A DNA stretch of 54,541 nucleotides from Paracoccaceae bacterium (GTDB lineage Bacteria > Pseudomonadota > Alphaproteobacteria > Rhodobacterales > Rhodobacteraceae), in NCBI GenBank assembly GCA_020832655.1, contig JAFIEF010000017.1, positions 1-54,541 of the forward strand. Direction: 5' to 3'. This document shows positions 7,152 to 17,133 of the stretch, piece after piece (position 1 is the first letter of the stretch; each line of letters opens with the position of its first letter). Made by a program: the position numbers and the translations under genes. The notes beneath the pieces were generated by a model. It worked only from the letters and a program-made list of their open reading frames with translations. It ran no database searches and was not told where the DNA came from.

Positions 7152-9461
7152 TCAGTCACATAGCACGGCCCGGTCACGAAGCTGGGCGTCGACAATTGCG
7201 GTCAGTTCCTTCAGCGAAAAGGGCTTGGCCAGAAAGGTTGCATGCGTCACCCGGTCGCGCGCGGCGCTGCGGTTGTCCTCGGCATAGCCGGACATGAACA
7301 CCACAGGCGTATCAGGGTGCTGCGTGCGGATGCGCGATACCCAGCCCGGCCCGTCCAGCCCCGGCATGATGACATCGGTGACGAACAGGTCAGGCCGCAC
7401 GCTTCCGTCAGCAAGGATGTCCAGCGCGGCCTCGCCCGAATCGGCTTCCAGCACCTGATGGCCCTGCAATTGCAGGGCGCGCGCCGCGAAAGAGCGCACG
7501 GGCGCTTCATCCTCTACCAGCAGCACAAGGCTGCGGGGCTTGGTCGGCATGGCGGCCACCGCTGCGCGGGCCTGCCCCGCAGCGTGGCTGGAAAGTCGGG
7601 TGTCCTGCGGCTTGAAATACAGGCTGACAGTCGTACCCAGCCCTTCTTCGCTGTCGATGAAGATGAAGCCCCCCATCTGCTTGACCAGACCATAGGCGGT
7701 AGACAGGCCCAGCCCCGTGCCTTCGCCCTGCCGTTTGGTGGTGAAGAACGGTTCGAACAGTTTTGGCAGATTGGTCCTGGGGATGCCCAGCCCCTGATCA
7801 CGCACCTCGATCACTGCATATTCCCCGGCGGGCAGGCGGACCTGATCGCGCGCCAGCCCGTCAGGCAGGTTGCGCAGTTCGGTGGCGATGACGACCTCGC
7901 CCCCCAGCGGCATGGCATCGCGCGCATTGACCACCAGATTGATCAGGATTTGTTCCAGTTGCCTTCGGTCGGACCGGATCGCCAGCGGTGGTTCGGCATA
8001 GCGCAGGCTCAACGTGATCTTTTCCCCCAGCAGGCGGTTCAGAAGATGCACCAGATCCGCCAGCGTGGCATGCAGATCCAGCGTTTCGATCTGAAGCGTC
8101 TGCTTGCGCGAAAAGGCCAGAAGCTGGCGTACAAGCGCAGCGGCGCGATTGGTGTTTTGCTGAATCTGCATCAGGTCGGGGTAATCGACATCATTGCTGT
8201 CATGGCGCATCACGATCAGTTCGCAATGCCCCGAAATGGCGGTCAGCAGATTGTTGAAATCATGCGCCACCCCGCCTGCCAACTGGCCGATTGCCTGCAT
8301 TTTCTGGCTTTGGGTGAATTTTGCTTCCAGCGATTTCAGTTCGGTCGCGTCATGCATCACCGCCAGCGTGTAGCCTTCCGGCCCGCCGGGAAGCTTGCGC
8401 AGCGAGACCTGAATATACGCTTCCTCCCCGCGCCGGGCCAGACGCATGACTTCGGTGCTGTGTGCCAGATGGCCGGAACGCACATCTTCCAGCCACTCGA
8501 CCAGCGGGCGGCCCAGTCCTTCCAGCCGGTCGCAGAGCCGGACATCGTCGCGTGTCGTGATCTGCAACAGTCGCCGCGCGGCCTGATTGGCCAGTGCGAT
8601 GCGCCCGTCCGGTGCGATATGGGCAATGGCTACTGGCAGCGCGTTCAACGCCTGATCAATGTCCCCGATGGCGGGCAGGTCAGGCGGCGGCAGCAACAGC
8701 ACTATGCCCGCTTCATCAGCGCCGCCTTGACGCCAGGCAATCCGTCGGCCCGCATCTGCGGGCAGGCTGACGGGCGCGGACTGCCCCGGTGCCGGCGCTG
8801 ATCCCGGCAGAAGCTGATCCAGTCGCTTCAGAGATGCCGTGCCAAGCGCGGCTTGCAGCGCGGCCGAGATCCGGGTGATGCGTCCTTCGGCATCAAAATG
8901 TGCCCATTCCAGTTCCTGCAAGCCTCGATCCTGTGGCAGGTTTTGCGGATGCAGAACCCAGAGGAAGGCGTTGCCGGGCGTTACAGTGACTTCGGCCAGC
9001 CATGTCGTTCCTTCGACAAACAACTCGTCGCGGGCGACGCCCTGAGACTGGGCCTGATCATGCATCCGGGCGATATAGCGGCTGGGCGACGCCTTGACGC
9101 CTGAAAGCCAGACATCCAGCGCGTAGTCATGTGGGGCAAGAATATCCGCGCCGGTGTGATTGGCCCATGTGACCGCATGATCAGACCCTTGTGCCAGAAA
9201 GCCGGGCTGGGCCGAGTTGCCGAGCAGCGCATCGATTATGCGCCGCTCTTGCCGCAAGTGGTAGCGATGCAATGTGCCTGCTGCGCCCAGCAGCAGGGCC
9301 AGCAGACCAAGCGAGACCCCGATGGACAAGGCAGTGTGGGTGCGTACGCCCTGATCAGGCAGCATCAGTGCCAGCACGGTCAGACCAATCCCCCCAAGGC
9401 CCAACGCGAACGCCATGCTCAGGCTCTTGCGCAGATCGAGGAAAGGCAGAAATCGCATCAT
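7152..9461 (-). CDS. cckA: Hybrid sensor histidine kinase, CckA-type cell-cycle regulator
   Basis: Membrane-bound hybrid kinase/phosphatase of 769 residues that in alphaproteobacteria feeds phosphate through ChpT to CtrA. Order: two N-terminal membrane helices (about 14-35 and 46-65), two PAS-like regions (about 80-180 and 270-375), HisKA with [12 protein letters not shown] (His near 400) and the CckA-like [11 protein letters not shown], HATPase with N-box [18 protein letters not shown] and GTGLGLS, then a receiver domain with the acceptor Asp in FVTDVIMPG (about 696) and the conserved Lys in LAKPFS. The start is the first of two ATGs; a TTG two codons earlier is less likely. The neighbours give no further hint. 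CckA in this family often controls motility and gene-transfer-agent genes. Confidence 0.9.
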   Translation of the reverse strand: MMRFLPFLDLRKSLSMAFALGLGGIGLTVLALMLPDQGVRTHTALSIGVSLGLLALLLGAAGTLHRYHLRQERRIIDALLGNSAQPGFLAQGSDHAVTWANHTGADILAPHDYALDVWLSGVKASPSRYIARMHDQAQSQGVARDELFVEGTTWLAEVTVTPGNAFLWVLHPQNLPQDRGLQELEWAHFDAEGRITRISAALQAALGTASLKRLDQLLPGSAPAPGQSAPVSLPADAGRRIAWRQGGADEAGIVLLLPPPDLPAIGDIDQALNALPVAIAHIAPDGRIALANQAARRLLQITTRDDVRLCDRLEGLGRPLVEWLEDVRSGHLAHSTEVMRLARRGEEAYIQVSLRKLPGGPEGYTLAVMHDATELKSLEAKFTQSQKMQAIGQLAGGVAHDFNNLLTAISGHCELIVMRHDSNDVDYPDLMQIQQNTNRAAALVRQLLAFSRKQTLQIETLDLHATLADLVHLLNRLLGEKITLSLRYAEPPLAIRSDRRQLEQILINLVVNARDAMPLGGEVVIATELRNLPDGLARDQVRLPAGEYAVIEVRDQGLGIPRTNLPKLFEPFFTTKRQGEGTGLGLSTAYGLVKQMGGFIFIDSEEGLGTTVSLYFKPQDTRLSSHAAGQARAAVAAMPTKPRSLVLLVEDEAPVRSFAARALQLQGHQVLEADSGEAALDILADGSVRPDLFVTDVIMPGLDGPGWVSRIRTQHPDTPVVFMSGYAEDNRSAARDRVTHATFLAKPFSLKELTAIVDAQLRDRAVLCD

Positions 9462-9613
9462 GAACAAGCTTTCCGAGCAATACCCGATCCGGCATGCGGC
9501 CCTGCTGAACCGCCGGACCCAACGTCGCAGGCCAATTTGAAGAAATGGTTAACAGGAATGCGATTGTTTGCAACCTGAAGTTGTTTTGGCCGGATGCTTC
9601 GCTGCTGTCTGGA

Positions 9614-10768
9614 TCAATCAAGCTTCTGCATAACGGCCAGGTAAAACCCGTCACCGCCGTCAAGCGGGGTGAATTGCCGTTGCAGGATCAGCCGGAATTC
9701 CGGATGCGCAGCGAGGAAGGTGTCAATTTGCGCGGCATTTTCGGCCCGCAGCATCGAGCAGGTCATGTAGCACAGCCAGCCCCCTGCCCGCACCCGCCCA
9801 GCAGCGTCGTGCAGAATTTGGGTCTGGCTGCTGCACAGCGCCTCCAGCCCGGCGGGGGTCAGGCGCCATTTTCCGGCAGGCGCGCGCCGCCAGCTGCCCG
9901 ACCCCGAACAGGGCACATCCGTCACCACCATGTCGAACGTCCCGCGCGGCGCATCGGCAAGCGTGATCCTCGCGCCGGCACGGGCCGCGCGGGCGGGCAG
10001 ATCCTGCATCCGCGCGGGGTTGGCGTCATGGGCGGTGACATGCGCGCCAAGCGCAGCCAGCGCCAGCGCCTTGCCGCCACCACCAGCGCAGTAATCCAGC
10101 ACGCGTAACCCGGCCGGGTCGGGCAGCGCATGGATCACGGCCTGCGAGGCCGCGTCCTGCAACTCCACCAACCCTTCGGCAAAGGCTGCGGACTGGCGCA
10201 GCTTGCGGGCATTGCCGGTGATTTCCAGCGCTGTGGGGGCCAATGCGTGGGGTTTCGTGTCGATCTGGTCGCGGGCCAGCACCTCGCGCGCCTGCTGCAA
10301 GCTCGCGCGCGCCGGATTTACGCGCAGGAAGACCGGCGCGCGCTGGCGCAGACGCTGCATGACGGGCGCGAAATCCACCCCCAGCGAATGGCGCAGATCC
10401 GGGGCCAGCCAGTCAGGGCAGTCCAGCGCCACATTCTCGGGCATGGGGCCGGGGGCATGGGCGGCCTCGGGCCGCGCCAGCGGGGCAGGGGCATGGCCTT
10501 GCCCGGAAAAGATCTCCGCCGCGTTCTGATCCTTCGCGCGCAGAAGCCCCAGAATCAGCGCGCGCCCGGTCTCTGCCCCGCCCAGATGGGCGAAGGACCG
10601 TTGGCAGCGCAGGCAGTCAAACACATGGTCGCGTATTGCCGCGCGGTCCTTCGACCCTGCGAAACGATGGGTTCGTGCCCAGCCGGTCAGCGCCTGTTCG
10701 GCAGGGCGTCCTGACAAGATCAGATCCAGTATCTCGATTGCGGCTTGCAGGCGGGCAGCAGGGGTCAT
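9614..10768 (-). CDS. RsmB-like 16S rRNA cytosine-C5 methyltransferase
   Basis: SAM-dependent RNA m5C methyltransferase of 384 residues. An N-terminal NusB-like helical part (MTPAARLQAAIEILDLIL...) precedes the Rossmann methyltransferase domain. SAM motif I is LDYCAGGGGKALAL, and the two catalytic cysteines are in DVPCSGSGSWRR and MTCSML, which also fixes the RsmB/RsmF superfamily. The start at 10768 was chosen because the 33-residue extension to 10867 is Arg/Pro-rich and unlike the family; no strong SD is visible. It is RsmB-like by layout, but the exact target base is not shown. Confidence 0.87.
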   Translation of the reverse strand: MTPAARLQAAIEILDLILSGRPAEQALTGWARTHRFAGSKDRAAIRDHVFDCLRCQRSFAHLGGAETGRALILGLLRAKDQNAAEIFSGQGHAPAPLARPEAAHAPGPMPENVALDCPDWLAPDLRHSLGVDFAPVMQRLRQRAPVFLRVNPARASLQQAREVLARDQIDTKPHALAPTALEITGNARKLRQSAAFAEGLVELQDAASQAVIHALPDPAGLRVLDYCAGGGGKALALAALGAHVTAHDANPARMQDLPARAARAGARITLADAPRGTFDMVVTDVPCSGSGSWRRAPAGKWRLTPAGLEALCSSQTQILHDAAGRVRAGGWLCYMTCSMLRAENAAQIDTFLAAHPEFRLILQRQFTPLDGGDGFYLAVMQKLD

Positions 10769-10934
10769 CGGGTGCGCGGGTCCATGACTGGGAAGGCAGC
10801 TTGCCTCTATCAGCTTGGCGCGCCGCCTGCCAGCGCCCGGAACGCGCCAAGGCGCTGGACGCCGCACAGGGCGGCGGGCAGGGCCGACAGGGTGGGTGGG
10901 CGGGGCGTGTTCCGGGCGCCTTGCCCCGCCGGGG

Positions 10935-11351
10935 TCATTTCTCGGGCGGGATCGAATAGGTCAGCGAGGCACGCGCCACCGGCTGCGCCAGCCCTTGGGA
11001 ATAGATCAGGCAATCGCCCACGGCCAGCACGCGCCCCAGCTTCAGCAGCCGCGCGGTGCAGACCAGATCCACCCCCGCGGCGGGTTTGCGCATGAAATCG
11101 ATCGCGCAATTGGTGGTCACGCTCAGCGCCTTTGGTCCCACCTGCGACAGAATCGCCAGATAGACCGCGACATCGGCCAGTGCGAACATGGCCGGTCCCG
11201 ACACGGTCCCGCCGGGGCGCAGATGGCGTTCATGATGCAAGAGCCGCACGGTAATATCGCCCGGCTGCACGGCATCGATGGCGAACATATCTGCAACCTG
11301 CCGGAACTCTGATTTCAGAAAGGCGCGCAACGCGTCTGCATCCATCTTCAT
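10935..11351 (-). CDS. PaaI-family acyl-CoA thioesterase
   Basis: A 138-residue hotdog-fold protein. The conserved PaaI/DUF4442-like core is seen in HHERHLRPGGTVSGPAMFALADVAVYLAIL and the second-strand VTTNCAIDFMRKP. It would hydrolyse an acyl- or aryl-CoA; substrate unknown. The start at 11351 (MKMDADALRAF) has AGGGGGCCAGGGCC just upstream; the longer reading to 11666 runs into the divergent gene and is rejected. It is divergent from the enoyl-CoA hydratase 79 bases away, so both may share a control region in CoA metabolism. Confidence 0.85.
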   Translation of the reverse strand: MKMDADALRAFLKSEFRQVADMFAIDAVQPGDITVRLLHHERHLRPGGTVSGPAMFALADVAVYLAILSQVGPKALSVTTNCAIDFMRKPAAGVDLVCTARLLKLGRVLAVGDCLIYSQGLAQPVARASLTYSIPPEK

Positions 11352-11430
11352 GGCCCTGGCCCCCTGCTCTTGATCTTTCACATATGCAATATGACAGTTA
11401 CACTCTGCCCAGCATGAAAGGATTGACAAG

Positions 11431-12222
11431 ATGAGCGATGATATTCTGCAATGTGACGTTGCGGCAGGGGTGGCACGGGTCACGCTGAACAGCCCCGGCA
11501 ATCTGAACGCGCTGTCAGATCGGATGCTGGCGGCACTGAAACACAAACTGGGCGCGCTGGCGCAGGATACGCGGGTCAAGGTGGTGGTGCTGCGCGGGTC
11601 AGGCAAGGCGTTTTGCGCGGGCCATGATCTGAAGGAAATGCAGGCCGGACGCGCCGCGCCCGACAAGGGGGCGGGTTATTTTGCCGATCTCTTTGGCCGC
11701 TGCGCCGAAGTGATGCAGATGATCCCTGCCCTTCCCCAGCCCGTGATTGCACAGGTGCATGGCATTGCCACGGCGGCGGGCTGTCAGCTTGTGGCAAGCT
11801 GTGACATGGCGGTGGCGGCCGAAGGCACGCGCTTTGGTGTCAATGGTGTCAATATAGGGCTGTTCTGTTCGACACCGATGGTGGCGCTGTCGCGCAATAT
11901 TCCGCGCAAGATGGCTTTCGAGATGCTGACCACCGGCCAGTTCATCGATGCGCCGCGCGCGCAGGCGCTGGGGCTGGTCAACCATGTTGTGCCTGCCGAC
12001 GCGCTGGAGGAAGAGACGCAAGCCCTGGCCCAAACCGTGGCCGCCAAGCTGGGCGCGGCGGTGCGGATCGGCAAGCAGGCCTTCTATCGGCAGGCCGAAA
12101 TGGGGCTGGCCGATGCCTATGACTATACTGGCGAGGTCATGGTCGAGAACATGTTGCTGCGCGACACCGATGAAGGCATCAGCGCCTTTCTGCAAAAGCG
12201 CAAGCCGGATTGGGCAGAATAG
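11431..12222 (+). CDS. Enoyl-CoA hydratase/isomerase family protein
   Basis: Crotonase-fold protein of 263 residues, typical length. The oxyanion-hole stretches KAFCAGHDLKEM and GIATAAGCQLVASCDMA are present. The catalytic-Glu position in the second stretch region reads FGVNGVNIGLF rather than the classic GxPExxLG, so hydratase chemistry is uncertain; this matches the ECHDC3-like subgroup. SD AAAGGA precedes the ATG by 8 bases. The divergent PaaI thioesterase suggests an acyl-CoA role. Confidence 0.85.
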   Translation: MSDDILQCDVAAGVARVTLNSPGNLNALSDRMLAALKHKLGALAQDTRVKVVVLRGSGKAFCAGHDLKEMQAGRAAPDKGAGYFADLFGRCAEVMQMIPALPQPVIAQVHGIATAAGCQLVASCDMAVAAEGTRFGVNGVNIGLFCSTPMVALSRNIPRKMAFEMLTTGQFIDAPRAQALGLVNHVVPADALEEETQALAQTVAAKLGAAVRIGKQAFYRQAEMGLADAYDYTGEVMVENMLLRDTDEGISAFLQKRKPDWAE

Positions 12223-12352
12223 TCCCGACAATGCGGCGCGACACCGGCGTTTGCGGCTGGTGTTCGCCGTCTGACGAAAGCTTCCCGATCCCAGGCGGTT
12301 CGGTCGCGACAGGCGGCAATGTGGGACGGAGCGGACGTTTGCCACATGCTTG

Positions 12353-13966
12353 TTAGTCTGGCTTTGCATCTAGTTCTGCAATCACTTGTTCGACGACACT
12401 TTGTATAGTGGTATACTTCACCTTAAAGAATTCTCTTCGTTGAGTTAACCGATACTGTGCGAGCCGCTCGTGGATAATACCTTCCACACGGCGTGGGTTC
12501 TTCACTTTCCATGAGTTCATTACTCCAAAACTATCTGGCTGACCTGTACTAGACGCCAATTGCGACGCACGTTCATCAGCCGTTTTGGTAGTGAACCCAA
12601 CCTTGTATACATCTTTCTCGTGTTGCGCATTGCGCATTACGTAAACTTCGCCGCTCTCGCTTGTATGAATACCTGATCGAACGGATACCGTCTTGCTGTT
12701 TTGCGGCGGTGAAAACCCTAGAGACTCTTCCCAAGATTCTGTAACATTAACCCACGTCTTGCCTTGTACTTGATCGCCATTCTTCCCGACTCCCAATTGA
12801 TCAGGGCGAAGAGATTTCCAGTACCCTTTCTGCTCGACCTTGAATTCAACGACACTGAATTTCCGAAAAGAACTGGGCTGGTTCGGCCAAACAATAGTAG
12901 CAACATTAACAAAATTCGGCACCTCATGTTTTGCAAGTGTCTTCCTCGCCTTTCGCACTTGAGTACTTCGTTCACGCATTCGGAGCCCAGTCGGAGCCCG
13001 GACAATGCTCATGTCATCGCTGTCATAGACGCCAAGTAGGATATGGGGCAACTCTCCCAGCAAAGCGAAAACCTGAGAATGCTCCTGCAAGGCGCGATAT
13101 GAATTTTCAAATCTAGTTGCTGCATCGATATTGTTCCTGCCGAAGCCGCCCTTCGACAAAAACGTATATGTTTCTCGATTGTCGGTAATTACATCAAAAG
13201 TATCTTTCCTTTCCGTCAGGATGTACCTGACCAGAGTGGTGCCGCGTGATAGATCAATCGTCATTAGAAATACGACCGGATAAAGTAAAGAGTACTCAAA
13301 AAAATCCTCATGGTTTATATCCAAATTACCATCAGGAAGAAAAGGCTTGGCTGGGTTTCGCTCAGCTGAATTGGGCCCCAACGGTTCAAGCGATTTGTCG
13401 GGGTTGTTCTTTGCAGCAATTCCAAAGATTGATAGTTCGTCACCATGGCGGACGCAAGACCATCCGAAAAGAGCAAGCTGCTTAATTCCTGTAAACTGCA
13501 AGTCCCCGTACCCGCCTGGGACAGCTACGGAATAAATTGTGCTTTCTTCAAGTTGGAAAAGATCTTTCGCTTTGCGCTCTAGGTTGGGATCGGTTAGCCG
13601 GTCAAGAATGTAGTTCAGGTCCACCGACAAGTATTTTTCTGGAAGAATCTTCAGAACAAACGCATCATCATCCGGCTCCACAAAATCTTTAATGACATTA
13701 AACGACTCGGGTTGTTGCGATCCGTAAGCGCTGAACGTTCTATTATTATACTCTTGAACGAACTCTCTAAGCTTTCGATCAATAAAGAAGTTGGGACCAT
13801 TTAACGACTGTGCGAAGTCAAGATACTTTGCTCGCTCAACCATTGCTGCAACATGGCGCTTTTGTTCTAATGTAAGCTTTGGCCCCCTAGACTTCGGATC
13901 AATCCGCGTAGCTAGGGTGAAACGTTTTATCTTCTCGGCTCGCGTCTTCCGTCTGTCGACGCTCAT
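12353..13966 (-). CDS. Large accessory protein with C-terminal GIY-YIG/T5orf172-like domain
   Basis: A 537-residue protein (581 if the earlier start at 14098 is used). The last ~110 residues (GEVYVMRN...VYKVGFTTKTADERASQL...RREFFKVK) match the T5orf172/MUG113 branch of the GIY-YIG nuclease fold. The N-terminal ~420 residues are not recognised and show no membrane helices. The start at 13966 (MSVDRRKTRAEKIKRF) is a guess; no strong SD is seen. Its GC content is visibly lower than neighbours, with AT-ending codons, and it is flanked by a dispersed repeat at its 5' side. This suggests horizontal acquisition. A role in DNA processing or phage defence is possible but unproven. Confidence 0.75.
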   Translation of the reverse strand: MSVDRRKTRAEKIKRFTLATRIDPKSRGPKLTLEQKRHVAAMVERAKYLDFAQSLNGPNFFIDRKLREFVQEYNNRTFSAYGSQQPESFNVIKDFVEPDDDAFVLKILPEKYLSVDLNYILDRLTDPNLERKAKDLFQLEESTIYSVAVPGGYGDLQFTGIKQLALFGWSCVRHGDELSIFGIAAKNNPDKSLEPLGPNSAERNPAKPFLPDGNLDINHEDFFEYSLLYPVVFLMTIDLSRGTTLVRYILTERKDTFDVITDNRETYTFLSKGGFGRNNIDAATRFENSYRALQEHSQVFALLGELPHILLGVYDSDDMSIVRAPTGLRMRERSTQVRKARKTLAKHEVPNFVNVATIVWPNQPSSFRKFSVVEFKVEQKGYWKSLRPDQLGVGKNGDQVQGKTWVNVTESWEESLGFSPPQNSKTVSVRSGIHTSESGEVYVMRNAQHEKDVYKVGFTTKTADERASQLASSTGQPDSFGVMNSWKVKNPRRVEGIIHERLAQYRLTQRREFFKVKYTTIQSVVEQVIAELDAKPD

Positions 13967-14080
13967 GTTGCTCGATACTCCGAATAGCTTGGAAGGAATC
14001 CACCGTGATAATTCTAAGCGCTCGGAATCCTCTTGTCGACGCTTCCTTAAGCTTGGCAGGCCCTTTACTTCTGCGCGACC

Positions 14081-14129
14081 GTCGGCTTCGGGCTCCAAAC
14101 CGACATCGGGTATCTTGTGTCAGGTGGCG
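14081..14129 (-). repeat. Dispersed structured repeat, copy A
   Basis: A 49-base segment whose reverse complement begins 4 bases after the stop of the RTX gene (14134). It matches 21650-21699 in opposite orientation, 29 of 30 bases in the core (plus strand ends TATCTTGTGTCAGGTGGCG). The distal part can fold: GTCGGT/GCCGAC here against GTCGGC/GCCGAC in copy B, a wobble-compatible difference that keeps the stem. Function unknown; a terminator or REP-like element is possible. Confidence 0.65.
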
Positions 14130-14133
14130 GATA

Positions 14134-16140
14134 CTAGACCGCAAACAGATGGTCGTCGCCCAGATCCCCGCGCAGCACCGCGACCAGATTGCCGCCAAAT
14201 TCCAGCAAGGGCTGCGTGACCGGCAGCGCCGTGCCGTTGTTGGCGGGGCTTTGCGCCAGTTCTTCGGGCAGGATGATCGCGTCGGGGGGCGCGCGCAGCC
14301 CCATTGCGATGCGCAGCGCGTCCAGCGCATCGCGGATGCTGACACGGCCATCGCCATTGATATCGGCGGCGACGTAATCCGAAACGGTCGGTTCTGACCC
14401 GTTCAGGTAGGCAGGCTTCTGGCCCAGCGCCAGACGCAATATGTCGGTCGAGGTGCCATTGCCGAAACTGGTGCCACCGGGCAGGGCGAAGCTGTGGTCA
14501 ATCTCCAGCTTGGCGGGCTGCGCCAGATCCAGGCTGAAGCTGCCATCGGCGGCAGTGATGGTTTCGCCCAGTATCTCGGCGCTGTCCTTGTCGCGGGCGA
14601 TGATGCGGATGCCGCCCAGCCCAGCCCCGTTGCGGTCGGTCAGGGTGAAGACCGGGGGCGGGGGCGGTTCTGACGGGGGCAGATCCCCCGACAGGTCCGA
14701 CAGGTGAGCAAGCATATGCAGCCGGTCCGGGGTGGCGAAGCGCCCGTCGGGAAACAGGTCGGCCAGTTCCAGCGGCAGCAGGTCAGCAGCAGTGATCTTG
14801 ACCACAGCATCACGATAGCTGATCAGTGCACCATCAGCGGAAGGGCTGATCTGCAATTGCTGCGGGCTGCGCATCATCGGCCAGGCCGAGACATCCAGCC
14901 GGTCCACGCCGCGCTCGAAATCGGTGATCTGCACCAGCCCCATCGCCGGATGCATGACGAAGGTATCAACCCCCGCCCCGCCGGTCATGATGGTATGCCC
15001 CGGCCCGGCCACCAGAATGTCATGCCCCTCGCCGCCATTCAGATGATCGCCCGCCGCCTTGCCGATCAGCAGATCATCTCTGGCGCTGCCCATGACCGTG
15101 CCCGGCGCGTCCGGTTTGCCGCTGGCCACCAGCCCAAGCTGTGCAATCGGCAGTTTCAGCGTGGTCAGCCCGGCATCCTTGGCGCTGCCCACAAGCACCA
15201 GCAGGTTTTCGCCCGCGACCACGGTTTCCAGCGCCGATACAGAGTTAAGCCCGGTTTCGGGCGTGTCTTCCAGCGATTGCATCCAGACCAGCCGCCCATC
15301 GGGCAGAAGCGTGAACAGCGTCACCCCGAAATCGCTGCCCGCGGCCACGATCAGCGCATGATCGCCGATCTGCGCATGGGCAATGGCCTGCACATCGGCA
15401 AAACGGGTGGCCCCGGTATCAGTGACATGATCGACAACCATCAGCGCACCATCTGCGCCCACTTTCACGACGCTAAGCGAATTTGTGCCCGCTGCGGCCA
15501 GCACCGCCCATGTCTGACCATGCGCGGAAAACACGGTCAGGGCCGTGGGTGCGGCAATCCACAGCCCGTCTTCAAGGCCAAGCATCCTGGCCAGTGTCAG
15601 GTTGCCGTCGGCATCGCTGGCATAGCTGTAGAGTAACGGCTCATACCGCCCCAGCGCCAGCACGCCGCCATCATGATGGGTATAGGCAATGGTGTCGGCC
15701 TGCCATGCGGCGGGGCCGGTGGCGGGCACCACTTCCGAACTCTGCAGCGCCAGAATCTGCTGCGCGACAGGGTTGGCCGGATCGGCGCGGATGTGATCCA
15801 GATCGGTCCAGCGCCGCGCCCCGATACTGCCATCATTGAACAGCCGATATCCGATCGCGCTGGTCAGGTTGGTGGTCACGCCCAACTGGAATGACCCGTC
15901 GATGCGGTGCGGCACGACGGTCAGCGCGGCCGAGCGGTTGATGCCGGCATGAAACAATACACTGTCGCGCACGCTCAGACCGTCAGGCGCGACATGATAG
16001 GTCACCAGCCCGCCATAGGCGCGCGAGTTGGTCACCGCGAACACACCGTGCTGGCGTTCGACGATGACGATCGAATCTATGCCGATATCAAGCGCGGGAT
16101 CCCCGGTCGCGCTGCGGCCCAGCACTTGCAGCCACATCAT
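14134..16140 (-). CDS. RTX/dockerin-like calcium-binding protein with propeller-like N-terminus
   Basis: Protein of 668 residues without an N-terminal signal peptide. Residues ~1-340 form repeated beta-rich units (VV..L..DG.L...) resembling a beta-propeller. Two to three RTX-like glycine/aspartate repeats follow (ARDDLLIGKAAGDHLNGGEG, then GGAGVDTFVM), a Pro-rich linker, a carboxypeptidase-regulatory-like beta domain, and near residue 600 the EF-hand-like DINGDGRVSIRDALDALRIAMGL, a dockerin type I signature. The C-terminus LRGDLGDDHLFAV is hydrophobic with acidic residues, as in type I secretion substrates. It is likely secreted, perhaps by the LapBCE-like system at 21.8-26.6 kb. Start at the first of two ATGs; the GTG at 16149 is less likely. 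Confidence 0.75.
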   Translation of the reverse strand: MMWLQVLGRSATGDPALDIGIDSIVIVERQHGVFAVTNSRAYGGLVTYHVAPDGLSVRDSVLFHAGINRSAALTVVPHRIDGSFQLGVTTNLTSAIGYRLFNDGSIGARRWTDLDHIRADPANPVAQQILALQSSEVVPATGPAAWQADTIAYTHHDGGVLALGRYEPLLYSYASDADGNLTLARMLGLEDGLWIAAPTALTVFSAHGQTWAVLAAAGTNSLSVVKVGADGALMVVDHVTDTGATRFADVQAIAHAQIGDHALIVAAGSDFGVTLFTLLPDGRLVWMQSLEDTPETGLNSVSALETVVAGENLLVLVGSAKDAGLTTLKLPIAQLGLVASGKPDAPGTVMGSARDDLLIGKAAGDHLNGGEGHDILVAGPGHTIMTGGAGVDTFVMHPAMGLVQITDFERGVDRLDVSAWPMMRSPQQLQISPSADGALISYRDAVVKITAADLLPLELADLFPDGRFATPDRLHMLAHLSDLSGDLPPSEPPPPPVFTLTDRNGAGLGGIRIIARDKDSAEILGETITAADGSFSLDLAQPAKLEIDHSFALPGGTSFGNGTSTDILRLALGQKPAYLNGSEPTVSDYVAADINGDGRVSIRDALDALRIAMGLRAPPDAIILPEELAQSPANNGTALPVTQPLLEFGGNLVAVLRGDLGDDHLFAV

Positions 16141-16305
16141 TACACCCACATCTCACCCGGTTGTGACGATGGGACATGCGCGCGCCCCTGCCGCGCCCTG
16201 TTCGCGGCCAAATAGCGGCATTTCGGTTGCATTTTCCGCAATGATGCGGGTCTGGCTGCGGGGTCGGTAGGGCTTCGTTCAGGCGTTTTAACGACACTGG
16301 GCAGC

Positions 16306-17109
16306 ATGAACCATGCTGCGCGATATCAATCCGCCCTGCCAGGGGGGCGTTGGGTGCCGGTGACGGATCCGGGCCTGAACGGGCAGGGCTGGTGCTGGCC
16401 GGACAGTTTCGCCTTTGCGCATCGCTTCCACATGCTTCCGGTATTCGCCGACGAGCATGAAGCCATTGCCGCGAACCTGCCTGTTGTGTTTGACGACAGC
16501 GCCATGCCCTGGGCCGTGCTGCGTCTGGCGCGGGGCGGGCCATCGGCAATGATAGCCATGAACGGGGTCTGGCGCGGCAGCCATGTGCCAAAGGCGCTGT
16601 GCACCTACCCCTTTGCCCTGGGGCCGCAAGGGGATGACGCCGCGCTGTGGGTGGACGCCGATAGCAGGCTGATCAGGCCAGCGCCGCAGGGCCAGCCCTT
16701 TCTGGGGCCGGATGGCCAGTTGACGCCGGCGCTGGCGCAGCTTCAGTCGAGGCTGGCCAAAAGGGCGCAGACGCTGCCGCGCATGCAGACGGCGGCACAT
16801 GCCATCCTTCAGTCAGGGCTGTTGCAGCCATTCCCGCAGGAAAGCGCCCTGGCGGGGTATTTCACCCTGTCGCGCGCGCGGCTGGCCGGGCTTGGCCGGG
16901 CAGAGATTGCGCGGCTGCACCGCAGCGGCGCGCTGGCACTGGCGCTGGCGCATTTCGTGTCGCTGGCGCATGTCGCGCTGATGGCACGGGCGGAGCAAGA
17001 CCTTGCCACCCCATCCAGCCGCGCCGGCAGCGCGCAAGGGCAAGACAGGCTGGCGGAGTTCCTGACCGCAGTGCAGTCGGATCGAACCGCGCCCGATGTC
17101 ACCTATTGA
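16306..17109 (+). CDS. SapC family protein
   Basis: A 267-residue protein of the SapC family, named after a Campylobacter S-layer secretion locus. The diagnostic middle region CTYPFALGPQGDDAALWVDADSRLI and the earlier HRFHMLPVFADEHEAIAANLPVVFDD are present; no signal peptide or membrane helix is seen. The biochemical role is not known. It is divergent from the RTX protein with 165 bases between starts, which could be a shared control region, and the pairing with a secreted calcium-binding protein is suggestive. It converges on ask, ending 24 bases from its stop. Confidence 0.8.
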   Translation: MNHAARYQSALPGGRWVPVTDPGLNGQGWCWPDSFAFAHRFHMLPVFADEHEAIAANLPVVFDDSAMPWAVLRLARGGPSAMIAMNGVWRGSHVPKALCTYPFALGPQGDDAALWVDADSRLIRPAPQGQPFLGPDGQLTPALAQLQSRLAKRAQTLPRMQTAAHAILQSGLLQPFPQESALAGYFTLSRARLAGLGRAEIARLHRSGALALALAHFVSLAHVALMARAEQDLATPSSRAGSAQGQDRLAEFLTAVQSDRTAPDVTY

Positions 17110-17133
17110 TGCGCAAGCCGCGCGCCGCCCGGA

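Noticed and set aside
9468-9613. Possible gene between cckA and the methyltransferase
   Set aside because: No ORF with a plausible start, SD or family; it is taken as intergenic.
12223-12352. Repeat A/B element at the far end of the accessory gene (as for an insertion)
   Set aside because: The sequence CGGCGTTTGCGGCTGGTGTT and its surroundings do not match the repeat core, so flanking direct repeats are not shown.
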